Of a stretch of DNA of 44,077 nt, positions 23,527 to 35,317 are shown piece after piece. Numbering within the stretch: the first letter of the stretch is position 1; the number at the start of each line of letters is the position of its first letter. Under the pieces are notes generated by a model. The model was not told the DNA's origin. It did not search any database and saw only the letters and a program-made list of their open reading frames with translations. The position numbers were made by a program, and so were the translations under genes. Location: contig CAJNOQ010000656.1 in the NCBI GenBank assembly GCA_905250885.1, forward strand, positions 1 through 44,077, given 5' to 3'. Origin of the DNA: Didymodactylos carnosus (lineage: Eukaryota > Rotifera > Eurotatoria > Philodinida > Philodinidae).

Positions 23527-23880
23527 TAAACCATAAAAAAAGAGTCAGATACACCAACACGGGATATTTTTTGTAACAGAACTTCATGAGGAACACGATC
23601 AAAAGCAATCTCAGAATCAAAAGATACACCAACCACTTTCCTGCGATTATTCAAATACTTGAAGAGTTTGTCGGTAACAAAAATTAATATTTCACTAACA
23701 GAGCGATGACGACGAAAGTCAAATTGAAAAGAGAAAAAGAAATTATTTGTTGACAAAAAGGTAAAATATTTTGATGTATCATATTTTCGAACACTATGGT
23801 CGCGTTAGAAATGAATGAAATAGGATGGCACTTTTTAACAAAAAATGTTAGTTTCGGTCTACCGTTGGCCGATATTTGAA
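23527..23880 (-). pseudogene. Decayed non-LTR reverse transcriptase core
   Basis: Two overlapping minus-strand frames together read as the finger/palm part of a LINE reverse transcriptase. The first (from about 23880) has KKCHPISFISNATIVFENMI, matching the family YRPISLLSxxxKxFE motif. The second (from about 23756) has FRRHRSVSEILIFVTDKLF then KVVGVSFDSEIAFDRVPHEV, matching the FDxxxAFDxVPH block. The frame changes between them at about 23750-23765. The downstream catalytic DD motif is not present, so the copy is dead and truncated. It may belong to the same family as the fragment at 5586-6137. Confidence 0.8.
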
Positions 23881-25655
23881 GACAATTCATTTGATATTCT
23901 CGAATTAATGTGGCTATTATGACAAATTAATAAGAGAACATTAAGAATAAATTAAACATCTGAATAGGATTCGGACCAGCTGTAACTAGTGCAGAGATGA
24001 GATACATCTTCAGAATCTCCACAGAAAACGTATTAAGAGTTTTTGTTACAAAATGTAAACGTGAAGAGTTAGACAAACCTCTAAGAAGCAGTCACCTTTC
24101 TAACTGAAAACCGACTTTGTCAGCTTTACTTTCGTGCTTGTTGAAATTCTCTATCTTCTGCTTATAATTAACTACAACCCGTAACCTGAATAAAATTGTC
24201 ATTTTCAGACAGGTGTTTCGTATCATTGCGTGAGAATTCTCATAACTCCTTTCAAAAGAACGCCATTTTTGTTCTCATTCTTTTACTATGATAGAAATCA
24301 ACATGTCGATTATATCTAAAGGCGGAAAGTTTAATAACTTTCTTCAATGGCCGAGAGAAAGGATCATAGTCTTCCACCTTTTCCCATCTGTTTCCGATAA
24401 AATCACTCTGTTTACGATATAAAACGGGACATAGAAAAAGTTTTTTTATACACAAGATCAAAGAGACAGCATCAGATCTGCTATGGTGTAGCTAATCGTT
24501 CCATCTTCAGCTTTAAGAAAAAATTAAATTTGCTGAAAAATACTTCTGCTATATTTTATAATAAAACAATCCATATATTTTCTCCAGACGCATCTTCTGC
24601 AAGAAAATTAGCTATCCATTAGGGGATTCAAAGAAATAAAAAACTGTTAGTTCAAAGGGGCCCACTCAACAACTTGACCTCGAAGTTTACCAGTTTGTAG
24701 TGCACATTGAGTTACAAACATTTTGAAATTCTTAGATTTTAAAAATTCATTTCGGTGGCGTTATGAATTCTTTATCACAAAAATATCTTGAGTATCATCA
24801 CAAAGAACATAAAGAGACGCTGGTATACCGGCATGAAAGTGTTAGTTCGTGTGTGATTTTTCGAGTCAACAGCTTGATTCTTGTATTTATTTTGCAAATG
24901 AAACTAACAGATGGAAAAAACTGTACAAAAAAAAATACACTGAACTGTTAAAGACTTGAGTCAAATTTTGTTTCCTAATGAATTTGACATGATTGACATG
25001 ATATCAGAATAATAAGTAAAATGAGATCGAATAAATTGAAAGAATAAAAATGAATTTGTATTTGTTTGTAGTTAAATAAAATAAAATCGATCATACGAGA
25101 TAGATTCAATATATACAAATCTTTACCATTGTGTGTGTCGGCACAAGAATATAATAATGAAATTTAAACAAATATTATCAATACAAACTGATTTTATAAC
25201 TAAGCAAAATTGTCAGCTGAATTTGCAGCTTTTTTGGAAATACACAATTTTTGAATATCTTATAATAATAAATAGCTGGAGATTAAAACGTTGGTTATGA
25301 GATCCGGTCAATTATTATATTGTGCCGTACAAATTGTATTCATAAGCCTGATATGTCGTTTACATTTGATTTCTTGTTTTCTAGTCTTTTGTTTTTTATT
25401 GAAACCAAACTCCGTATTTTTCTTTTCTTATATAGAAATCACTAGTTAGTTTTCATGTTTAGCAACTATAGTTAGTTTTTTGCTGTTGTTATTGTTATTG
25501 TTGAGACAATTTTGTTGTTTATAACTTAAATGATAAAATTCTCTGCATATTTTTTGAGTTTTTTTTTTCTTCTAAAATTTGACGAAAATTTAACGGTGTT
25601 CACATTTGTATCCAATCTTGTTCTATTCTAGATTTTATTTTATTATGCAAAATTG

Positions 25656-27739
25656 ATGTCAAACATCTCACCAATGACTAATGATGAAATAGTCAATTTT
25701 TCCGAAATGATTCAACGTATTCGACTACTAGACAAGTTTACACAGATATTGTTACTTGTTACTGATGATTTACGTAGATCACTTCATAAACAGTAAGCAA
25801 AGAAAAGTTTTTTTATAAAACTATTATTGTCTATCTATGAGTGATATTATATAGGCGGATGCTACCAAAATTTATCGAAGATACTTTTAAAAAACCTGTG
25901 CCAAGGAAAAAAGAAGAAATAATGCCAGGTATATTGTTGAAATCACTCAATTTTCTCATTAACACTCAATACTTTTGTTCTCATCTTTGTTAAGAAATTC
26001 AGCCTGAAGAAATTGAAGAACTGCGATTAGCGGAAAATATAATTGATAAAGCAAAACGTGTTATTGAAAGTAAAGTAAGTTAAGGTACGAAAAGAATTGA
26101 AAATGCCATACATTTGCATCTCTTAATTAAATGTCGAATTATCGTGTAGACTGGTGATAAACAAAGAAAAACGAATGAAGACAAAGAAAAAACGGTGACA
26201 ACATCTAAATCTGAGGCTCGTCAAGTGCAACAGACGGTATCGCCTGTACCGTTATCAGTACCACCACCACCACAGGCTTCAAATCAACATATTCGAAAAT
26301 ATACTCCTGCACATATGAAAGCACCATTTCGCACTGTACCAGAAAATAAACGTCGTAATAGTCGTACACATACGCCAACGTTAACGAGTGAACGAAGACG
26401 TTCATTGAGTCAACAACGACGACAACAATTACCAGCTTCTTCGACAATCACCCTTAGCAGGAGTAATACAAGTCAATCAATTAATCGAGAAAGTACGGCA
26501 ATTAAAGACAATCATGGCCTATTAAAAGAAACATATCAAGCACCTGTACAAAACTCAAACTGTGCTCCGCTACAGTCATTCCCATCTAATGATTTACTAA
26601 CAATACCAGTGGAAACGAAACAAAATTTCTACCAAGATGTTCCGTCAATCGACGAAAAGCTTGATGATACTGACGCTACGAAGTAAGAGATGATTGTCTT
26701 TTAAAAACGTTTATAGCTATGTTTTGGATATTATTCATTTTACAGTTTGTCAGAATTAAATTGTTCATTAATAAAACCATTACGAAAATTATGGAAACAA
26801 AATCAAATTTATCGATCAAAATTAAAACAAGAGCATGAACGATCTTTGAAGAAAGAGCCACCACAATTTTTAAAACGTGTACAGAATCAGGTAGATCATA
26901 GAATAAATACTATTCCATAATCTAAAATTGACTATTCTAGATCTATAAATCCAATAATATCGATTCTCTACGTGCACCAGACATACAATCACTGATATGT
27001 TTGGCCGTCAAATTAAGATTAATTCTTCAATATTTGTTACAATCGTGTACGTACAACTCTTGTTATCTTTGATATTTAAAAAATCAATTCTTTCTGATAT
27101 ATAGGTAAAAGTGATGATAATTTGCTCAATGGAATTAAATGTTTAATGACACTAAAATATTACATGGAATATTATCGATCTTATTTCAAATATGATGTTA
27201 ATATTCTTATTTCGGTATGTATGAATTAGTTTATTTATGACAACACATATCTATTCTTTTATCTAGAAACATCATCTTACTCATGATAACGAATTATTTC
27301 CATCAATGAATGATAAATATAATATCAAACGTGAGTATTTTTCGTACAACAACGAAAATAAATGTGATTAATAATATATTCATTTAGATATTGCTAAAAA
27401 ATCTTCTTCTCGTTATCTGAATTCACAAACAAACATGATGATATCCTATCAAAAATTCAGTCAACTTGAAGCATTAACAGAATTGAAAATAAAAGAATTT
27501 GAATATGAATGTCGATTAATCGAATTAGAATTATCACAAAAGTTAATTTATCGTTTTCAACGTTATACCGATGGCTCTATCAACAGGTATGTATATTACT
27601 CTCTTTTTTTTCGTAACCTCCATATATTATTTAATCTTTTCTTTTCAGAAAATTAATACCAACTTATCGTGAATTATTGTCTATTGTCACAGACAAACAA
27701 ACATCGGCACCGATTATTGTAGAAAACAATTCATTATAA
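25656..27739 (+). CDS. TEDC2: TEDC2-like tubulin epsilon/delta complex subunit
   Basis: Ten exons: 25656-25792, 25855-25928, 25995-26074, 26150-26682, 26746-26890, 26941-27046, 27105-27214, 27267-27330, 27388-27586, 27649-27739. They sum to 1539 bases, 512 residues, with every junction in frame and introns of only 50-75 bp. Three blocks match human TEDC2 in order: EEIEELRLAENIIDKAKRVI; LIKPLRKLWKQNQIYRSKL; and a C-terminal helical region FSQLEALTELKIKEFEYECR. Between the first two is a basic Ser/Pro/Gln-rich disordered stretch. Family knowledge: TEDC2 works with TEDC1 and delta/epsilon tubulin in centriole triplet-microtubule stability. The start is the first ATG of an open exon; an additional upstream exon cannot be excluded. 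Divergence is high, so the call rests on block order. Confidence 0.78.
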
Positions 27740-28418
27740 ATTCAAAATTTTTCTACTTTTTTACGTTCTATTTTTTGTTTAAAAAACTATACTTGAAAAT
27801 ATATAAAAATTCGTTTATTTTTTTGATAAAATAATGTGCCGCACTATTTTTTACGATGTCTTATAATAAGCTTATTGAGAGAACAAGTAATCATGCTAAA
27901 TTCACCATTATTTCAGATAAAATATTTTCTATATTTTTCTATAATTTTAATCTTCTTTGCATCTCAACTTTGCAATGTATGTCTATCGATTCATATTTTA
28001 CATAATTTTCGTCGTTGTTTATTTTAATTATTTGATAACAAGTTCTAGATGCACATTACGATGGATATTGAACATCAAATAATATTTTATTGAGTGAGTG
28101 TAGCCCACTTTGTGGTTGTATTGAAAATGTTGTATTGAAATTTCTACAATTTGTAGATTCTATATGTGTTGACAAATTTAGATATTACATGATCTCTCTG
28201 AGGTAGCCATTCGGTACTATAACTCTAATTATCTTCGAAATGTACTTTGACTGTCTATATGTTTACTTACTTTAGAAAGATGCTGTTATACAAAAATATT
28301 ATTTAGCATTGATATATGCTGCCTTGCCATCATGTTATATTGATACAGTTCTGTTTGATAATAGATAATCTTTACATTTATCAGATTTCATGAATTATGA
28401 TAGTTTTTTTATCGGAAT

Positions 28419-28807
28419 GGCTATTGACACCCCCCGGGGCGGTAGCAAGGAGCTATCGACACCCCATCGAACTGGCAGCAAGAGCTATTGACAGTCCAAA
28501 ATACACTTACATACTGCATATAATGTGTTATTCAAAATGTTATGTTGAATTAGTTCTGAATTTTACGGCCTTAGAGAGGTGGTTTCGGCTGGATGGGGTG
28601 TCTGTGCATGGGAGTGAGCCACTAGAAGACTTCCATGTTACTGGGAGATAGTGGTCTTTTCTGTATAGACATTTATGCGGTGTGTAAGTGCATTTTGGAC
28701 TGTCAATAGCTCTTGCTGGCAGTTCGATGGGATATCAATGGTTCCTTGCAGCCAGTCTTTGGATTGTCAATAGCTCTTTGATGCTATCCCGCGGGTGTCA
28801 ATAGACC
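28419..28807. mobile_element. Foldback element with repeated CTATTGACA motif
   Basis: Left end GGCTATTGACACCCCCCGGG, right end CCCGCGGGTGTCAATAGACC. The arms (each about 110 bp) contain the motif AGCTATTGACA/TGTCAATAGCT three times, alternating with TCGAACTGGCAGCAAGAGCT and GTCCAAAATACACTTACA or complements. The regularly spaced motif inside each arm resembles subterminal transposase-binding repeats. The loop of about 150 bp has no protein that I recognise. Confidence 0.75.
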
Positions 28808-29984
28808 TATCATTCTTTTATCTAGGTCGAGTGAATCTCATTTTAGTCGAATTTCATCAATAGCTCAGATGTGTACAGTTTTGCTTGTATTAAAAATAAA
28901 AACATGTGTTGATGTGTCTGGAATAGAATGCTGACTCATTTATCGACGGCAGGAGAAAAAAATAATAATTCACAGCTATGATATATCACCTAGTAACATA
29001 CTCATTCTCCTCTTCCCCTAAGAAACATTGATTTTTTAATGAAACTTCTTATAATCTCAACTGTTACTTTAAATTTTTCAGCAAGAGCAAGAACTTTATA
29101 AGAATATATGAAAATTCAATAAGTGATGATCATGAAGTTGCAATTAATTTGTTGTCTCATGTCGAACTGCGATAGTTTCGTAGTCACAAATAGCGAAAAT
29201 TCTGATGATCTCATTGGATTTCATGCAGTTTCACTTAGTATGGCGTGGCGTATAGCTTTAATGGTCCATCATATATAACTTCACAATAGATGAATAGGAT
29301 AGTTATCATGAACACATGTTTTATATGAATCAAGTGATAGAAGTCGATCTTTATCATTAATAAGAATAAATTGATCAACGGATAACATTTTTGTAGTTAG
29401 TAGTACTTTATTTATAGTTTAACTGAGAAGTTTCTGAAAAATCAAGATTAGTCGAATTCATTGTTGTTGTTACACTTACAATAAAAATTTCATTTTTTAC
29501 AGGATACTTTGCATAAGGTAATCGGTTATTTTTGTTATACTTACATTCGTTAAACAGAAGAATTTTTGTCATGTATCTTACTTAATCTATATGCATTTTT
29601 GTCGTTATTCTCATGATGTGTTGTTGTTTTTTTTGAAATTTGGAATTTGGTATACAGATAAGTTAAAACTTCGTATTTAAGTAAAAAAATATAAAAAAGT
29701 GATTCTAAACAAGACAATTTGTTTTTCTTGACAAACATATGCAATGGGAGAAACACGGTAATCAGGGAGTGGGAAGTGAAAATGTAGATATACAAATAAA
29801 GCATCTTTTCCTTCAATGAATACTTCGTTACATTGTGATGGTTACAGTTCAGCCTTAGAAGACTGGTACAACTATGACAAATTCATGTACATAGAAGAAT
29901 AACTTGTTCAGTAATATGACATTTTGTCGAGTATAATAAATTAATCTGTTTTTTCACGATTACCTGTATTTATGTCGGTGCTGT

Positions 29985-30157
29985 GAACTTCCATCGAAAC
30001 TTCTTTTATCGAAAGGTGAGTGTGTTCAGACCTATACAAATATGCCCAATGTAGTCGAAAGTTTTGTTTTTGTGAGGGTGAGGGTGGTTTGAGGATTCGT
30101 ACCAAGAAAAATTTTCACAGACTGACCTTTCGACGAAAGAAGTTTTGATGAAAGTTC
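29985..30157. mobile_element. Small foldback MITE
   Basis: GAACTTCCATCGAAACTTCT with TTTTATCGAAAGGT at the left pairs with ACCTTTCGACGAAAGAAG and TTTTGATGAAAGTTC at the right. Arms are about 33 bp and the loop about 105 bp. Target-site duplication was not resolved. Confidence 0.7.
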
Positions 30158-30267
30158 AGTAAATGATTTATGTCTTTAATTTGAGTGAGATATATATCTC
30201 TCCTATGATTTTTGATTGGAAAGAAGTCTGATATGTTTGAATTTTAGATCTGAATCTACTTTCTGAG

Positions 30268-32120
30268 ATGTATCATGATACTGAAGAAGGTGATAAAGAA
30301 TTGGTTTATCACTCAAAATTAGAAGAAGAAAAATCAGTGATAAAACGAGTGACAAGAAGTATCGCTAATAAGACAACATACTATGACACAGAAACAGTAC
30401 CAGAAAAACGAAAAAATTCCAACACAGATACAGGTATTCTTTAACATTTTTTATTAAATAATCTTGAAAGTACTACAACAGTTGTTCAAGAATCAAGACC
30501 AGACTCCTTTACTGAGCCCTTTTTTGATTTTCTATTCCGTTTGTTCTCATAATAAGAAAGCTCTCTGGTTGTGGTTTTTTATTACAATTGTGTTGACAAG
30601 TTAAAATGTGATAGTTGCACGGATAAAAAAAGCACTCATTAGTATTGAAAAATCCAAGGTGACCGAAGGGTTGTTGACAGATCGACTTTTATTCGTCGAA
30701 TAACGATTTTTTTGTTTTTCTTAGTCTATTTTTTTTCATAGGGAACCGTCAATAAAACAAAAGTCATTTTAAATTTTATTGTCTGCGACAAGGACAAAAA
30801 TAGAAAAATTTTGATATAAGCAATAGGTTTTTTCCGAATCTTATCACATAAAAAAAATAAAAATACTTTCGAAATTTGTCTTGTTCCGATTTTATAAAAA
30901 ACGCCAGTTGGTAAGTTTCTACTGTTACTATTCAGTAATGTCATTCGAAATAAACAAAAACACTACTAGAATAGGATGAAATAAACAAATAAATAACAAA
31001 TAGTAACTGATACAACATAGAGTAGAAGTAAACGATTATACTCATGTAAATTACCAGAAAAACAATATTTGAACTGATAATATAGTTTATTTAATCGATT
31101 TATTGAAAAGAAAACGCAGCACGAAGTTGATTAAGATCATTGCATCGGTGTACGTTATCCTCAGCAAAAAAGGACCATAATTAAACGATTATTGAGAGAA
31201 AATAAGAAGGCATAAACGAAAATAGTAAACAAGAATACTTAGATAGGGGAGAAGATCTAAAGTAAGAGAGAGAGAGAGAGAAAGAGAAAGAAAGAAAAGG
31301 AGGAGCTATGTTATACAATATATTTTATTAAAAATATTTCAAAGTTATACTTGGCGATGTTTCCTTGTAAGTTACCGCTGCTAGGAAATTAGAGCTAAGG
31401 AATGCCAGTGATCTCACATTCTATGAGAGAGAATATGGTTGTTCAATCAACAAAAAAAGATGGAAGCCTGACTTCTACAATCATATTATTTTACAAAAAC
31501 AGGCATATATTTATGACAATTGAAAAATAAGCATTGAAAAACGAAAAGAAAGTAATATTTCACCGATTGAGATTTCCTAACTAATCTGACGGAGAGGATA
31601 TCGCTGTATTATCTGAGACTATAGTAAAGCTCTTCAGCTAGAACTCTGCATTCCAATATCGATTCTGCTTTTCCATGACGAATAATTTAATAGAAATTTG
31701 CACATCATATTCTTTTTTATAGGTGCAATGTTATCATCATCGAGACAGGTAACACTCGACGCATTTTTATCGAAAAAATCTTTTAGACCACAAGTGGATA
31801 CTAATTTATCGAAATCAAATCCATTACCGTCGAAGGCAGTAAATGCTGATCAACAAACACTTTGTCCAGTTTGTGATAAGTATTTTGAGCAAGCAAATAT
31901 TACTAAACATATTAATGTATGTTTACATGAACAAGAGAAACAGTCGGATAATACATCTTTAAGATCAAGACGTCGAGTTGAAGATATGGATAAAAATAAT
32001 AGTACTACAACGAAAAATGGAAAGTTGGTCAATTGTAAAAATTGTGGAACAATAATGACTGAATATAGATTATTGCACCATAAAACACACTGTATAAAAT
32101 CAAAAAAACGTCAGGGATAA
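30268..32120 (+). CDS. PIP-box-like, double UBZ-type zinc finger protein
   Basis: Two exons, 30268-30433 and 31723-32120, give 187 residues with the junction in frame. The first exon may extend upstream: an acceptor at 30247 precedes an open reading frame, so more 5' exons are possible. RQVTLDAFLSKK (about 62-73) fits the PCNA-interacting pattern QxxLxxF-hydrophobic. LCPVCDKYFEQANITKHINV followed by C (about 100-120) is a good UBZ4/Rad18-type ubiquitin-binding finger (C-x2-C, H-x3-C). CKNCGTIMTEYRLLHHKTHC near the end is a second, related C-x2-C/H-x3-C finger. The rest is charged and disordered. Inference: an adaptor joining PCNA to ubiquitinated proteins in DNA-damage tolerance, in the manner of SPRTN or RAD18 modules, but with no catalytic domain visible. 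The 1.29-kb intron contains a (GA)n tract. Confidence 0.68.
31265..31300 (+). repeat. (GA)n microsatellite
   Basis: AGAGAGAGAGAGAGAG runs into AAAG units in the intron of the zinc-finger gene. Confidence 0.9.
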
Positions 32121-34545
32121 AAATAGTGTTTTCTTCTATTAAAATATAAAGGTGATATAGAACATGTAATTTGACTGTTTTTTTCTTCTCATTGCCATAA
32201 GAAAAAACGAAAATTTTGTTCAAAAACGTCTCGTATGTATTTTTATGCTATGAGATTATACAGTGTTGTACCGTCATGTTTTTTACAAAACTATTTCTCT
32301 CTTACTTTAAGTGTAGTTATCTTTTTGTAACTTTCGCTTCATATTAGTAAAGTTTTATTGATTATATTTTTTGAGTTTGATTATCTGTTGTATTTGCAAA
32401 TAGTCCAGTGTTTTTTCTTATGACATTTAATTTTATATAAAGGACAACTATTTTATTGCTAACACGAAATATTATGCAGTATACATTGATTTATTAAAAA
32501 TTATCTTTTGTATCTAATCCTCTTTTTAGGAATAATGTAGTATGAGGAAATAAAAGTGAATGAACGCTCTTCAAGATCAATAATCTACCATAAAAAGAGA
32601 AAAAGCAGTATTTGAATAATGTTATATGAAAAAACGTGTTTTTTCCCTGGCCATAAAAACCCAATATGTCAAAAACACATTTAAAATTTAGGTAAATACA
32701 GAATCAGAATTAGAATACGCTGTGCGTTCTAGAATAACATTATATCTGACAGAATTATTATATATTATTGCAAAAAAAGTAACAAAACATATTTTTGTAC
32801 TTATATCGTAATATCGTAGTGTCATAAATAGATAGATTATCAAATTTATTTTCTCTTCAAAAAATCATTTAAATAGTACACAATGAAAAAAGAAAGTGAT
32901 ATAACGTTGTGTTGTGTTCATTTAAGTATAATACTTCAACATCGTCTAGTCAAACATGCCAAATAAACGCTTAAACTGACGTGAATTTCAAAATAATCTA
33001 AATTCTAAAATTGGCAGTCATATATGGATGCTATAGATTTTTCGTAAGGACCATTTTTGCACTTTTGTAATATTGAAGGATCGGTACTGATGGACGATTA
33101 TATGAATACTATATTATTAAAGGTAAAATAGATGGAGATAAAAAAGTCTATGCACAAACTATTTTTCTCAGATATTTTTTTGTCAATTAGACACTAAGCT
33201 CGGTACTATTGCATTTTAGTTCATACAATTTTAGAGAAAGTGAAATTTTTTTCTTCTCGAGAATAGCCCAATTTTGTTGTTATAACAAACATTTTTTTTT
33301 GTCAAACCGTAAGAAAGGTATCTAGAACATTATATTCCAGTGAATGTGAACAGCATCGTCAACGCCCGTTTGTAATCATTAAAGCTACTGTAATTGTTTA
33401 TAAACGGCGTCAAATTCAGGATTATAGTCTATCCATTCAAGAACTTCCCCTCCAATGATTTTTTTATTATGTCAAGACCAGATTTGTGTACTCGATAGAG
33501 AATGTCATCGGCCAACTGCTCATATAATAATATCAACCAATCATCAAATTTGATTTAGGGAAGAAATAAAGAAAGAGATATGTGCAAAAAAATGTGACAT
33601 AACTTTTACCACTTTTTTTAATTTATTTATTTATTATTTAACATAAAGTTGACCGATCTAAGAACAAAAAAACGACGCCTATCGTAACTATTAACTATTA
33701 CCATTACTGTTGATGTAAAAATATTGTTTAGATGCTGGTGTTTAATAATAGATCACGCACATCATTAGCAAAATGGCTCCCCGTCAACGGCCATCCTCAG
33801 CATACTATATTTTAACAACTATCAAGTTGTGTATTTTTGCATATCCATAGAAGAGGGAAATAACAAGTCCTATCGGGCCGTTGGTGTCGGTGCGGCCTCG
33901 AAGTAGTAAGTTGCTTCTTTAAATCAGCAGCACGAGCTGCTGTTTTTCGCGCACGAACAGTAAAAAACAATTCGATGAAAACTATGGGTAATTGTGCTAA
34001 GGACTACCATCACGCTAAATAGGTTTAATATCCATTTTCTCATATAACAAAGAAAATAAGAATAATTATTCAAATCTCTATTAGCAAATGATAGGTGGTA
34101 TGTATAAGTATATAACAGATCTATAAATATATATAACGCCAAAGTACTGTAAATACCACAACATTCTGTTTTAAGTGGCATAGTTACGACTGAGTGCAAT
34201 GAACTGTTAGTTTATTCCAAGATCGGATCTGATAGGATCCTATCGCTACTACACTTATTTTTGCAAATTTTAGCGGAAACTGATTCTGCTGAGAATCATA
34301 GAATATCGGGATAGTTTTCGATATCTCAGAGTTAAATATCTTGTTCAAATAACTAGCATATCAATCTTCAACAATAATCCACGTCTAAGTTATTATTTGT
34401 TTTGCTGAATTTTTATTGCATGGATAAAAAAAGACAAAAAATGATGTCATACAACATGTTAACTTTTTTCATTTTCAAAAAAAAAAGTAAACAAATCAAC
34501 AAGAAAAATATAGGGTCAGTATATATTGAATATAAAAAAAAATGA
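32121..34545. other. Convergent intergenic region, nothing recognised
   Basis: This lies between the 3' ends of the plus-strand zinc-finger gene and the minus-strand inhibitor gene. No domain-bearing frame, RNA gene or inverted repeat of note is seen. A minus-strand AATAAA at 34412-34417 lies about 130 bases beyond the inhibitor stop codon. A slightly GC-richer patch at 33868-33905 (CGGGCCGTTGGTGTCGGTGC) is unexplained. Confidence 0.45.
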
Positions 34546-35317
34546 TCAACCAACTTTCGGTTCTTCAACAACAATACCATTTTCATCCGTAATGAGGCGC
34601 ACACGATTCTCTACATGATCACTGGCTGACGATGTGCCTTTTTTATATATCTTGATATCAAATGTACCTTTAACAATACAGAAGATAAATATGCAATAAA
34701 TTTGAAATGCAGTAATTACCATTTTCTTTTAGTGCTTTAGTTGCATCGTCACTCGACTTTCCAACTAATTCTGGCCAACTTGTCTTTAATGTTTTGACAG
34801 GGATCTGTTAAACAAAAGAAAGTGAATCCGCCACTGATTAGAAAATAATGCTGAATATGTAGTTTCATTTAAGCTAATTGTTCACACAACTTTGATAGTG
34901 AGAATTAAATATTACTTACTGCTACAGGCTTATCATTATAACCAGATTGTTGTACATGTGTTGTTGATTCAAGTTTTTTATCTTCAGTTTCTTTAAATTC
35001 TCTACTTCTCGATTTTATTTCCTCTCCGTGTTTATCGCTACCTTTATCATCGCTATCACCATCCTTTTTTTCAGTTGACTTCTGATTCTTTTCTTCTGCT
35101 TGAGCAACATCTGAATATTAAATAAGTATTAACAGAGTTCGTCAAAATACAGACTCTATGACACACTGATGTCACACATCAGATACTTACCGTCTTTTTT
35201 CTCGTTTGTGTCTCCAGTTAAAACTTCAGAAACACTATGTGCCGCTTTTTGTATTAGTTCACCAGCAACACCCAAACCAGCTTTAGCTGCATCAGCTGCT
35301 TTATTGACGTAGTCCAT
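34546..35317 (-). CDS. Potato type I (CI-2/eglin) inhibitor-domain protein
   Basis: Four exons on the minus strand: 35317-35191, 35110-34920, 34804-34720, 34667-34546, giving 174 residues in frame. Residues about 110-174 are a whole potato inhibitor I domain: TLKTSWPELVGKS with the conserved Trp116, a helix DDATKALKEN, the strand FDIKIYKKGT, the binding loop, then NRVRL and the terminal PKVG. Aligned to CI-2 without gaps in the loop, P1 is Ser150 and P1' Asp151; the supporting arginines 156 and 158 are kept. P1 Ser and Ala at P2 are unusual. Residues 1-42 form an Ala-rich amphipathic helix (MDYVNKAADAAKAGLGVAGE), recalling LEA-type repeats, and 43-106 are Lys/Glu/Asp-rich and disordered. No signal peptide is seen, so it is likely cytosolic. 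ATG 35317 has a good context (GAAAATGG). Family knowledge: the domain inhibits subtilisin/chymotrypsin-type serine proteases. Confidence 0.87.

Larger units (their letters stand above)
21194..25655. other. Intergenic, foldback and LINE remains
   Basis: Contains the foldback at 22173-22683 and a decayed reverse-transcriptase fragment at about 23527-23880. A (TTG)n run lies near 21525-21541. Frames at 24252-24461 and 24763-24951 have no recognisable domain. The remainder is AT-rich without visible structure. Confidence 0.5.
27740..30267. other. Intergenic with two inverted-repeat elements
   Basis: Holds the foldback at 28419-28807 and the MITE at 29985-30157. A possible small exon GATACTTTGCATAAG between an ACAG acceptor and GTAATC donor near 29501-29517 could belong to the downstream zinc-finger gene but is not supported further. 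Short frames elsewhere look random. Confidence 0.45.
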
